Positions 1 through 6,037 of a stretch of DNA of 6,900 bases are shown here, in pieces. A program made the position numbers and the translations under genes. The notes under the pieces are model-generated. The model ran no database searches. It saw only the letters and a program-made list of their open reading frames with translations, and was not told the origin of the DNA. The DNA is from Archaeoglobi archaeon (GTDB taxonomy: Archaea > Halobacteriota > Archaeoglobi > Archaeoglobales > Archaeoglobaceae), in NCBI GenBank assembly GCA_029259455.1, contig JAPDIT010000046.1:1-6900 (forward strand), given 5' to 3'. Numbering within the stretch: the stretch's first letter is position 1; each line of letters begins with the position of its first letter.

Positions 1-691
1 GCATGGTTGCGTCAACCATTGGCTCAGCTACGCTGATATGCTTCCCACACTTCTGGGCAAGGTTGACGACGAAGCTGTCAAGCTCGTCCGGATCTTCGAA
101 GATGAGGTTTGTGCGGAGGTTTGTGTACTTCCTGTGGAATATATAGATGTGTTTACCATAACCGTTGCAGGAGATGTCTTCAATCATTGGATCGTACATG
201 ATGGGTGTTATTTTGCCGTACAGCAGTGTTCGCTTGAAAATGTGGTAAAGGACTTTGAAGTATTCTTCACTTTCAAGGTTAACTCTGTAAGCTTCGAAGA
301 TTGAGTCAATTTTATTTTTCAATGTTTCAAACTTGTCCTTGATTTCATTCGGGTTTGCTGCGTAGTACTCAAGCCTGCTGATTACCTTTCTGACGAACTT
401 CTCTTTCTTCTCGTCGAGCTTAGGCTCGTTGACATAGTAGATAAACTCATTGTCCTCCTCATTGTAGAGGATGTGGACACTGGAAATTACGAATTTACCG
501 TAAACAGGATAGCTTTCAACCTCAGTCCACCCCTCAGGCGGTTCGAATTCTTGTGAGAGCTTCTTTGAAAGTGTTTTGTAAACATCTTCAGTAGGAGACT
601 TCTCTCCTACATCTTTTTCGGTTGTCTCAATAGCGGTGCCCTCTTCAGCAGGCTCATTTTTCTTCTTAAAGCTGAAGCGAAGAGTTGGCAT
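1..691 (-). CDS. Type II/IV secretion system ATPase (GspE/VirB11-like), N-terminal part, cut by the window edge
   Basis: This is the N-terminal 230 residues of a cytoplasmic hexameric ATPase that powers archaeal type IV pilus, archaellum or type II-like secretion assembly. Translation from the ATG at 691-689 stays open to the left edge. After a charged, low-complexity start (residues 10-35, Lys/Glu rich) comes the family's N-terminal domain. Residues 156-177 (LLYGKITPIMYDPMIEDISC, then NG) match the conserved 'YG.i.Pl..Dp.iEDI..nG' block, and residues 216-230 (GKHISVAEPMVDATM) match the block just before the ATPase core. Walker A, Walker B and the Asp/His boxes would lie outside the window, so activity cannot be judged. 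The start is the only in-frame ATG near the 5' end. No Shine-Dalgarno is visible, and a BRE/TATA-like element about 25-38 bases upstream fits a leaderless mRNA. The gene is divergent from the alcohol dehydrogenase. Which apparatus it serves cannot be told here. Confidence 0.9.
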   Translation of the reverse strand, partial: MPTLRFSFKKKNEPAEEGTAIETTEKDVGEKSPTEDVYKTLSKKLSQEFEPPEGWTEVESYPVYGKFVISSVHILYNEEDNEFIYYVNEPKLDEKKEKFVRKVISRLEYYAANPNEIKDKFETLKNKIDSIFEAYRVNLESEEYFKVLYHIFKRTLLYGKITPIMYDPMIEDISCNGYGKHIYIFHRKYTNLRTNLIFEDPDELDSFVVNLAQKCGKHISVAEPMVDATM

Positions 692-705
692 TAAAAGAAG
701 TACGG

Positions 706-729
706 TATTTAAAATTAAAAAAAGTTTCG
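706..729 (-). promoter_or_regulatory. Predicted BRE/TATA promoter for the secretion ATPase gene
   Basis: Read on the minus strand, CGAAAC (729-724) resembles a BRE and is followed by the T/A-rich run TTTTTTTAATTTTAAATA (723-706). The BRE lies 34-38 bases before the ATG, which would put transcription start at or close to the start codon. The exact TATA register within the run is ambiguous. Confidence 0.5.
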
Positions 730-760
730 TGTAAAAGTGTAAGGATGACAAAATCAACAT

Positions 761-778
761 TGAAAAAAATTTTATATT
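761..778 (+). promoter_or_regulatory. Predicted BRE/TATA promoter of the adh-aor operon (leaderless)
   Basis: TGAAAAAAAT (761-770) is a BRE-like purine run followed by TTTATATT (771-778). The box centre is about 24 bases before the ATG at 798, so transcription should start at about that ATG and give a leaderless mRNA. There is no Shine-Dalgarno before the ATG. The box also covers the TTG at 777, which argues against that upstream codon as the start. Confidence 0.7.
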
Positions 779-797
779 GTTCAATCGTTTCATCATT

Positions 798-1940
798 ATG
801 TGGTGGTTTGTTGTACCGAAAGCGGTTTTTGGTGATGATGCCATTGAACACCTGCAAAATGAAAAAGCTGAGAGGGTGCTGATAGTAACCGACAAAGTTC
901 TGAGCGAGATGGGTTACCTTGAGGAAGTGAAGAGAAATCTTAAGGCTGAAAAAATCGATGTTTTTGATGAAGTTGAGCCGGAACCGAGCATTGAAACGGC
1001 CTTAAAATGTGCCAAGGTGGCTAGGGAGCTTGATGCGCAGCTCATCATTGCCTTGGGTGGTGGCAGTGTTATGGATGTCGCAAAGATGGCGAGAATACTC
1101 ATGGAAGTCAATGTCGATCCTGAAATTATCACACCCTTCACTGACCTTTACGAGCTTGGATTCAGGAAGAAGGCGAAGCTCATCGCAATCCCGACGACGA
1201 GCGGTACTGGGGCTGATGCAACTTGGGCGATGGTGCTTACTGACACAAAAGAAAAGAGAAAGGTTCTGCCGGCGAACAGAGAGGCTATCCCCGATATAAC
1301 GATACTGGACTACAGATTCGTTGAGAAGCTGCCACCAAAGCTTGTGGCCGGAACAGGTATGGATGCGTTGACGCATGCGATCGAAGGTGCCCTCGCTCCT
1401 TGGAGAAATGATTTCAGCGATGCCATGTGTGAAAAGACCATCGAGCTAATATTTGAGAACCTTGAAAAGTCCTACAATGGAGACAAGGAGGCGAGGGCGA
1501 AGATGCATCATGCGGCAACAATGGCCGGAATGGGATTCGGCAACTCTCAGGTCGGGCCGGTACACTCTCTGGGTCATGCTTTTGGAGCTTACTTCAAAGT
1601 GCATCACGGTATTTGCGTTGGAGTCTACTTACCTTATGTGCTTCAGTTCTACCTCAACGATGAGGGTTCGAGGGCTATGATGGATTCTCTGGCGAGAAGA
1701 GTAGGACTTGAGAATGGAGAAGTTATGGTGAAAAAGATCTTCGACCTTATGGGTAAGATAGATGTGCCGACGAAAGTTTCGGAGATTGTCGGTGAAAAAG
1801 AGTACTTCGATGCAATTGGGGTAATACTGGATCATGCCATCAACGATGCTTGCATGGTTACCTCTCCAAGAACTCCGGACATCGAGCAGACAAGGAAGCT
1901 GTTGGAGTATGCGTTCTACGGCAAGGAGGTTGATTTCTGA
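798..1940 (+). CDS. Iron-containing alcohol dehydrogenase (group III)
   Basis: This 380-residue cytoplasmic NAD(P)-dependent oxidoreductase interconverts an alcohol and its aldehyde or ketone. The N-terminal Rossmann-like half carries the dinucleotide motif GGGS at 87-90 (ALGGGSVMDVAK) and the TTSGTG loop at 133-138. The C-terminal helical half carries the metal site: D189 and H193 (GMDALTHAIEG), H256 (VHSLGH) and H270 (HHG). The spacings 4, 63 and 14 are the same as those I recall for the iron ligands of E. coli lactaldehyde reductase FucO, and H260 fits the extra conserved active-site His. Length is normal for the family. ATG 798 is chosen over TTG 777 because 777 lies inside the TATA box and the protein then starts with MWWFVVPKAVFG, as expected for this family. 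It sits 9 bases before the AOR gene, so the two are very probably co-transcribed. Substrate and cofactor preference cannot be read from the sequence. Confidence 0.95.
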   Translation: MWWFVVPKAVFGDDAIEHLQNEKAERVLIVTDKVLSEMGYLEEVKRNLKAEKIDVFDEVEPEPSIETALKCAKVARELDAQLIIALGGGSVMDVAKMARILMEVNVDPEIITPFTDLYELGFRKKAKLIAIPTTSGTGADATWAMVLTDTKEKRKVLPANREAIPDITILDYRFVEKLPPKLVAGTGMDALTHAIEGALAPWRNDFSDAMCEKTIELIFENLEKSYNGDKEARAKMHHAATMAGMGFGNSQVGPVHSLGHAFGAYFKVHHGICVGVYLPYVLQFYLNDEGSRAMMDSLARRVGLENGEVMVKKIFDLMGKIDVPTKVSEIVGEKEYFDAIGVILDHAINDACMVTSPRTPDIEQTRKLLEYAFYGKEVDF

Positions 1941-1949
1941 GGTGGTTTT

Positions 1950-3746
1950 ATGTATGGTTACTGCGGGAAGATTTTGAGGGTTAATTTGGCTGATGGGAAT
2001 GTTGCAACCTATGTTCCAGACGAGAAGGACTTGAGGGAGTTTATCGGTGGTGCTGGGTTGGCTGTGAAGCTGCATTACGATATGAGGACATTCGATGCTG
2101 ATCCTCTGTCTCCTGAAAACGTTTTGATGCTGATGACCGGCCCTCTGACAGCAACAAAGGCCCCCTCAACAAGCAGATTGGAGTTCTGTGCTCGCAGCCC
2201 CCTGACGGGGATATGGGGCGAGTCCAACTCTGGCGGTAAGATGGCTACCTATCTGAAATACTGTGGATGGGACGGCATCATCATAGAGGGGGCGAGCGAT
2301 AAGCCCGTTTACCTTAAAGTGGATGTTAACGGTGCTGAAATCGTTGACGCTGAGAATCTTTGGGGGAAGGGTTGCTACGAAACGCAAGAGGAAATTGAGA
2401 AGGATTTGGGGGAGAAGAGGGTCTCTACGGCAGTTATAGGCCCTGCTGGGGAGAACTTGGTGAAGTACGCTTGCATCCAGGTCGACAACTCCAGACACGC
2501 TGGCAGAACGGGAATGGGGGCAGTGATGGGCTCAAAGAAGCTGAAGGGAATTGCTGTTGTGTACGACCCATCTGAGAGGTGTAAGGTTGAGGTAGCAGAT
2601 GAGGATGCTTTTAACAAGGTCGTTGATGAAGTGATGGCGAAGATAAGGGATGATTTCACCTGCAACATGTTCACACAGCTTGGTACTTCGGGCTACGTGG
2701 AAACGGCAGAGGGCTTCGGGGATTTGCCAATCAAGTACTACACTCAGGGAACGTGGGAAGGATCGACGAAGATTTCTGGCACTGCAATGGCTGCTTCGGT
2801 TTTAAGAGGGAATGACGGCTGTCTCGGCTGTGTGGTGAGGTGCGGAAGGGTTCTCGAGCACAAGGGTAGGGAGATTCACGGGCCGGAATACGAGACACTC
2901 GCGGCCTTTGGCGCTTTGCAGCTTAACGACGACCTTGAGTCGTTGATTGAGATAAACCACCTCGTCAACGACCTCGGGATGGACTCTATTTCCTCCGGTG
3001 TCAGCGTGGCCTTTGCGATGTACCTGACAGAAAAGGGCGTAGGGGAATTTGATATCAAATGGGGTGATGCGGAGAAGGTCAAGGAGTTACTGAAGGACAT
3101 AGCCTACAAGAGGGGAAAGGGGGCTGAACTTGCCGAAGGTGTCAGGTTTATTGGCAGAAAATACGGTGTTGAGAACTGGGCGGCACATGTGAAGGGACTT
3201 GAAATTCCGATGCACGATGCAAGAGCTTTTTCAAGCCTTGCAGCAGCTTATGCGACCCACCCAAGAGGAGCATGCCACCTGCCCCACCAGATGTACCTCT
3301 ACGAGATGGGGAAGGTTATTCTGGAGTATGATATAAAGAGCGACGACAGATTCAGCAACGAAGGTAAAGGCATCTTAGCAGCAAAGGTGCAGAATTTCTC
3401 CGAGCTCTTCAACTCATTGACAATGTGCGCCTTTATGCCCGTCACACCAACACACATTGCTGAGATGCTCAAAGCTGTGACGGGCTATGACTACAATGTT
3501 GAAAACATCTACACCGCAGGCGAGAGAATTTTCACCCTGAAGAGAATTTACAACGTGAAGTGCGGAGTTACGGCGAGAGACGACACACTCCCTGAAATCG
3601 TCCTTCAACCCTTGGAAGGGGGTAGTGCTGGAAACGTACCCGACGTGAAAAAGCAAGTTTCGGAGCTTTACGAGTTCAGAAAATGGCCTGAAGGAATCCC
3701 AAGCAGGGAGAAGCTGGAGGAACTCGGTTTGGGGTGGGTTGAGTAG
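1950..3746 (+). CDS. aor: Aldehyde:ferredoxin oxidoreductase (tungsten-pterin AOR family)
   Basis: This 598-residue cytoplasmic enzyme of the AOR family oxidises aldehydes to carboxylic acids using a tungsten (or molybdenum) bis-pterin cofactor and one [4Fe-4S] cluster, with ferredoxin as electron acceptor. It has the family's full length and order: an N-terminal domain opening MYGYCGKILRVNL, the pterin-binding segment around 64-114 (GPLTATKAPSTSR, GIWGESNSGGKMA, GWDGIIIEG), cluster ligands C291-x2-C294-x3-C298, a fourth ligand probably C493 (LTMCAF), the GPEYETL block at 311-317, the DLGMDSISSG pterin loop at 341-350, and the HPRGACHLPH block at 437-446. C538 (NVKCGVTARDDTLP) is unlikely to be a cluster ligand, since the ligand spacing of P. 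furiosus AOR (C288, C291, C295, C494) favours C493. GAGGTGG at 1939-1945 overlaps the dehydrogenase stop codon and serves as its ribosome site. The gene ends with TAG. Whether the protein is an AOR, FOR or WOR-type paralogue is uncertain. Confidence 0.95.
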   Translation: MYGYCGKILRVNLADGNVATYVPDEKDLREFIGGAGLAVKLHYDMRTFDADPLSPENVLMLMTGPLTATKAPSTSRLEFCARSPLTGIWGESNSGGKMATYLKYCGWDGIIIEGASDKPVYLKVDVNGAEIVDAENLWGKGCYETQEEIEKDLGEKRVSTAVIGPAGENLVKYACIQVDNSRHAGRTGMGAVMGSKKLKGIAVVYDPSERCKVEVADEDAFNKVVDEVMAKIRDDFTCNMFTQLGTSGYVETAEGFGDLPIKYYTQGTWEGSTKISGTAMAASVLRGNDGCLGCVVRCGRVLEHKGREIHGPEYETLAAFGALQLNDDLESLIEINHLVNDLGMDSISSGVSVAFAMYLTEKGVGEFDIKWGDAEKVKELLKDIAYKRGKGAELAEGVRFIGRKYGVENWAAHVKGLEIPMHDARAFSSLAAAYATHPRGACHLPHQMYLYEMGKVILEYDIKSDDRFSNEGKGILAAKVQNFSELFNSLTMCAFMPVTPTHIAEMLKAVTGYDYNVENIYTAGERIFTLKRIYNVKCGVTARDDTLPEIVLQPLEGGSAGNVPDVKKQVSELYEFRKWPEGIPSREKLEELGLGWVE

Positions 3747-3758
3747 CAGTAGGCTGGT

Positions 3759-3787
3759 AATTTTGATTTTTTATTATTTTATTGTGA
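3759..3787 (+). terminator. T-rich transcription terminator after the AOR gene
   Basis: Runs of T (TTTT, TTTTTT, TTTT) sit in a 29-base stretch starting 13 bases after the AOR stop codon, with no strong hairpin before them. Archaeal RNA polymerase commonly terminates at such U-rich tracts. The oppositely directed Fe-S gene ends 29 bases further on, so this stretch separates two converging transcripts. Confidence 0.6.
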
Positions 3788-3815
3788 ATTCTGGTCTCCC
3801 CCGGTCAGCGAAATC

Positions 3816-4358
3816 CTAAATTTCAACTTCAAAACCTGCAGCCGAGAGCAGACTGATCAAAGCTTCTCTTATCCCCGTATACTTTTTCTCCCTGAACAAA
3901 GGTTTGCAGTCTTTAACATCTCTCTCCCCATTGAGCAGCTTTACTGCAAATGCCATGCACGTCTGCTCTCCACACTCCTTGCAGTTGGTCTTTGGGAGGT
4001 AGTTGTAAACGTCCATCACCGTTACGTTAATCTTCTCCTTTGGCTTCGAGAGATCGATCTCATCCTTTTTCTCGTACGCTTTGTTAACCAGTTGTTCGAT
4101 CTCTTCCAAAATCTGCATCGCTTCCCTCTCATCTTTTATCTGGGTCATCGTGACGAAACCGTCTGAATGTATCGTTATTATCCTTGCACCTTTCTTGAAC
4201 GAGATCCAGCCCATTTTTTTGTTGTAAGCCGAGTTAGGAATCAACCAGGCAACGTAAGGCATCATTTCTTTAAAATCTTCTTTTACGTCTATTCTGCCTA
4301 TGACTCTGAGCTTTTTTGGATCGGCTATGCACGGAAGAATTTCTCTAATTTCCACCAT
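3816..4358 (-). CDS. Iron-sulfur protein with C-terminal RnfB/corrinoid-protein-type 4Fe-4S domain
   Basis: This 180-residue, probably cytoplasmic protein has two parts. The C-terminal part carries C126-x2-C129-x4-C134-x16-C151 in the context YLPKTNCKECGEQTC and KDCKPL. This is the CX2CX4CX16C signature of the small 4Fe-4S domain (PF04060 type) found in RnfB and in the large subunit of the corrinoid iron-sulfur protein of CO dehydrogenase/acetyl-CoA synthase, where it carries a low-potential cluster. The N-terminal ~100 residues, from EIREILPCIADPKKLRVIGR to EEIEQLVNKAY, I do not recognise; they look like a compact alpha/beta module with one Cys (C10). A link to methyl-corrinoid or acetyl-CoA chemistry is possible, but none of the partner subunits is in the window. 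The ATG is preceded by a TATA-like box about 24 bases upstream, with at best a weak ribosome site, so it is likely leaderless. The stop codon is TAG. Confidence 0.9.
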   Translation of the reverse strand: MVEIREILPCIADPKKLRVIGRIDVKEDFKEMMPYVAWLIPNSAYNKKMGWISFKKGARIITIHSDGFVTMTQIKDEREAMQILEEIEQLVNKAYEKKDEIDLSKPKEKINVTVMDVYNYLPKTNCKECGEQTCMAFAVKLLNGERDVKDCKPLFREKKYTGIREALISLLSAAGFEVEI

Positions 4359-4377
4359 ACCTGCTCTTAACTTAAAC

Positions 4378-4391
4378 TTATTTTAACTTTT
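4378..4391 (-). promoter_or_regulatory. Predicted TATA promoter of the Fe-S protein gene
   Basis: On the minus strand AAAAG is followed by TTAAAATAA (4386-4378), centred 24 bases before the ATG at 4358. This spacing predicts transcription start at or near the start codon. The surrounding sequence is very A/T rich, so the match is weaker evidence than for the plus-strand promoter. Confidence 0.5.
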
Positions 4392-4393
4392 TT

Positions 4394-4431
4394 GTTTAAA
4401 AAATAAACTTCATTGAGTTTACAATTTAAAC
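4394..4431. promoter_or_regulatory. Tandem palindromes GTTTA-N5-TAAAC, likely regulator-binding sites
   Basis: Two 15-bp inverted repeats with identical half-sites are present: GTTTA-AAAAA-TAAAC at 4394-4408 and GTTTA-CAATT-TAAAC at 4417-4431. Their starts are 23 bp apart, about two helical turns. The first begins 8 positions past the minus-strand TATA box and the second ends 7 positions before the plus-strand TATA box, so the pair sits almost symmetrically between two divergent promoters. This is the layout expected for a dimeric helix-turn-helix regulator acting on both genes, but no regulator gene is in the window. The A/T-rich setting raises the chance of coincidence. Confidence 0.55.
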
Positions 4432-4445
4432 CAAACCTATAAATA
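4432..4445 (+). promoter_or_regulatory. Predicted BRE/TATA promoter of the CMD-USP-TSUP operon (leaderless)
   Basis: CCAAACC (4431-4437) acts as a possible BRE before a near-perfect TATA box, TATAAATA (4438-4445). The box centre is 27 bases before the ATG at 4469, which predicts an mRNA starting zero to three bases before the start codon. No ribosome site precedes the ATG. Confidence 0.75.
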
Positions 4446-4468
4446 TTGTTTGTTATGCAAATCATCAT

Positions 4469-4828
4469 ATGGAAGTCGAGGAAACTCTCAAAAAGATGGA
4501 AGAGATGATCGGAGAAAAACCGATCCCACAGTTACTAATGTCGAAAGTTGTTCCAGAGTGGATACCGAGGCAGATGGACGAGAGACAGTTCGTGATGCAG
4601 CTGCCAAGCATTCCAGAGAAGTACAAGCACCTCATAATGATTGCCGTCGCTGCAGCGGTTGGAAGCAAGATGTGCACGGAAGTTTTCACGAAAATTGCGA
4701 AGAGGAGAGGTGTGACAGAAAGAGAAATAGGTGAGGCGATTTTGATTGCAAGGTTTGCCCTCGCCTCAACGATCTTTGCAACCGCAACTCCTGCTTTAGA
4801 ATGGCTTGTAGGGGGTGATGTGGAATGA
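4469..4828 (+). CDS. Carboxymuconolactone decarboxylase/AhpD-fold protein lacking the CXXC pair
   Basis: This 119-residue all-helical protein resembles the CMD/AhpD family, which includes small oligomeric peroxidases and decarboxylases. The recognisable core is residues 53-97, from KHLIMIAVAAAVGSK through GVTEREIGEAILIARF; the 'G.t..Ei.eai' stretch is typical. Aligned by eye to AhpD-type members (C-x-x-C-x-x-H before T.A....G), the first Cys position is S66, the second is C69, and the His position is V72. It therefore retains one cysteine and lacks the redox pair and its His, so a classical alkylhydroperoxidase reaction is unlikely. A different reaction or a structural/binding role is possible. 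It is the first gene of its operon, leaderless, and overlaps the next gene by four bases (ATGA). The family call is fairly sure; the function is not known. Confidence 0.85.
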   Translation: MEVEETLKKMEEMIGEKPIPQLLMSKVVPEWIPRQMDERQFVMQLPSIPEKYKHLIMIAVAAAVGSKMCTEVFTKIAKRRGVTEREIGEAILIARFALASTIFATATPALEWLVGGDVE

Positions 4829-5229
4829 AAGTTCTTGTCCCGCTTGATTTCTCAAAGGAAGCTGAAAAAGCTCTTGAGTTTGCAAAGAAACACGGGTGGA
4901 GTGTGATAGTTCTGCATGTTCTTGAAGAGAGCGTGCTTGAAAAAATCTACCCGTGGTTCTCGAAGCCTGGATTGGATTTTAAAAAGTTTGTGGAAGAAAG
5001 GCTGAAGGAAGCTGAAAAGGAGCTTGAAAAGTATGCTGAGAAGAGGATTGTGAGAACTGGAAAATGCTGGAAGGCAATAATCGAAACAGCGGAAGAGGAA
5101 GGAGTGGACATGATTGTCATGACTGAGAGGGGAAGTGGTGCGGTTGCGGAAATTGAAGAGGTAACTCTTGGCTCCTGCGCTGAAAGGGTGGCGAGGCACG
5201 CGAAAAAGCCTGTCTTGATCGTGAGGTGA
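4825..5229 (+). CDS. Universal stress protein (UspA family)
   Basis: This 134-residue single-domain cytoplasmic protein has the Usp alpha/beta fold. It has the opening strand with acidic residue (MKVLVPLDFS, D8), a second strand VIVLHVLEE at 27-35, a charged helical insert at 50-75, the strand VDMIVMT at 94-100, and the C-terminal GSCAERVARHAKKPVLIVR at 116-134. Usp proteins that bind ATP carry G-x2-G-x9-G-S/T. Here the motif reads G103-x2-A106-x9-G116-S117, so the middle Gly is Ala and ATP binding may be altered. The start overlaps the upstream stop as ATGA, and GGTGAT at 4814-4819 gives a well-placed ribosome site, so translational coupling with the CMD-fold gene is likely. Usp genes next to permeases often act as regulators of transport; that role here is inference. 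Confidence 0.93.
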   Translation: MKVLVPLDFSKEAEKALEFAKKHGWSVIVLHVLEESVLEKIYPWFSKPGLDFKKFVEERLKEAEKELEKYAEKRIVRTGKCWKAIIETAEEEGVDMIVMTERGSGAVAEIEEVTLGSCAERVARHAKKPVLIVR

Positions 5230-5234
5230 TGTGA

Positions 5235-6017
5235 ATGGATCCGATAACTGGAACGCTACTGTTCATTACGGGGCTTATTGCTGGAACTCTTGGAGGGTTG
5301 CTTGGCATAGGTGGTTGTGTTATAATGCTGCCAAGTTTAGCGTTCATCTTCAACTATCCGCTTCCGGTGGCGATAGGAACAACTATTACAGCGGTAATCC
5401 TAACTGCCTCTTCTGGAGCTATAGGACACATAAGGCTGAAAAACGTAGACTATTCAACAGCCAAGGTCGTTGCGGTAAGCGGTGCAGTTGGAGCATCGGT
5501 TGGAAGCACAATCTTCTTCTACATCGCAAACCAGCTCTGGCTCCTGAACTTCATCCTTGGCTTTGCCTTCCTCTATGTCTCGATCAGAATGATCTACGAA
5601 GGGACGATTAAAAGGGCGATGCCGGAAAAACCCGGCAATGAGGTGCCCGGTTCTGGGGCTGCAAAAGCTACAATAGGCTTCATCATTGGTATTATCACTG
5701 GAATAGTCGGTCTTGGTGGAGGATACGCCTTAGTCCCCTCATTCATATACCTGCTGGGCTCTCCCGTGAAGATCGCTGTCGGCACATCTCTGGCATCATT
5801 CATAAGCATGGCAGTGGTCAGCGGAGCGTTCAAGCTCTATCAGGGTGTCGTTGATGTTATTGCAGCGGTTGCTTTGGGCATTGGAACGATCATCGGAGCG
5901 CAGATAGGTGCGAGGCTGACAAAAGTCGTTCCGCCGTGGGCGATAAAGGCGATATTCGGCTTTGTCTTCCTCTACGTCTCGCTGAAGTTCATATGGCAGG
6001 GGTACTTAGCTCTTTAA
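5235..6017 (+). CDS. TauE/SafE (TSUP) family membrane permease
   Basis: This 260-residue integral membrane protein has about eight hydrophobic segments arranged as two homologous halves, as is normal for the TSUP family. Members export or import sulfur-containing or organic anions such as sulfite, sulfoacetate or taurine-derived products. The half-repeats align: GLIAGTLGGLLGIGGCVIML (13-32) with GIITGIVGLGGGYALVPSF (152-170); AIGTTITAVILTASSGAIGH (46-65) with AVGTSLASFISMAVVSGAF (181-199); GFAFLYVSIRMIYEG (109-123) with GFVFLYVSLKFIWQG (242-256). The first glycine-rich loop has C28 where the second half has Gly. GAGGTGAT (5223-5230), overlapping the Usp stop codon, is the ribosome site and supports the ATG at 5235. 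Substrate cannot be assigned. The neighbouring DGC and ferredoxin genes make a sulfur- or metal-oxyanion-linked substrate plausible. Confidence 0.95.
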   Translation: MDPITGTLLFITGLIAGTLGGLLGIGGCVIMLPSLAFIFNYPLPVAIGTTITAVILTASSGAIGHIRLKNVDYSTAKVVAVSGAVGASVGSTIFFYIANQLWLLNFILGFAFLYVSIRMIYEGTIKRAMPEKPGNEVPGSGAAKATIGFIIGIITGIVGLGGGYALVPSFIYLLGSPVKIAVGTSLASFISMAVVSGAFKLYQGVVDVIAAVALGIGTIIGAQIGARLTKVVPPWAIKAIFGFVFLYVSLKFIWQGYLAL

Positions 6018-6037
6018 TTTTTATTATAGGTGGGAGT

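Noticed and set aside
38..304. Plus-strand open frame of 88 codons
   Set aside because: It is opposite the secretion ATPase frame, which carries conserved family blocks across exactly these bases.
777..797. TTG at 777 as the start of the alcohol dehydrogenase
   Set aside because: It lies within the TATA box, would need transcription from further upstream, and adds seven residues not expected in the family. ATG 798 fits the leaderless layout.
1629..2075. Minus-strand open frame of 148 codons across the adh-aor junction
   Set aside because: It is antisense to two well-supported genes, has no motif, and has no promoter or ribosome site in front of it.
3744..3752. TAG CAG TAG at the end of AOR as evidence of readthrough of TAG as sense
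   Set aside because: AOR already has the family's full length at this TAG, and an extension would run through the T-rich terminator and into antisense of the Fe-S gene. It reads as a normal, doubled stop.
3791..3808. Possible hairpin CTGGTC-TCCCCC-GGTCAG between the converging genes
   Set aside because: The six-pair stem needs two G-U pairs on the plus-strand RNA, is weaker on the minus-strand RNA, and is not followed by a U tract for either gene, so there is no good case for a terminator.
5936..6037. Upstream in-frame starts for the small Cys protein (ATG 5936 or 5993)
   Set aside because: They lie inside the permease gene in another frame and lack ribosome sites, whereas ATG 6038 has AGGTGG at proper spacing.
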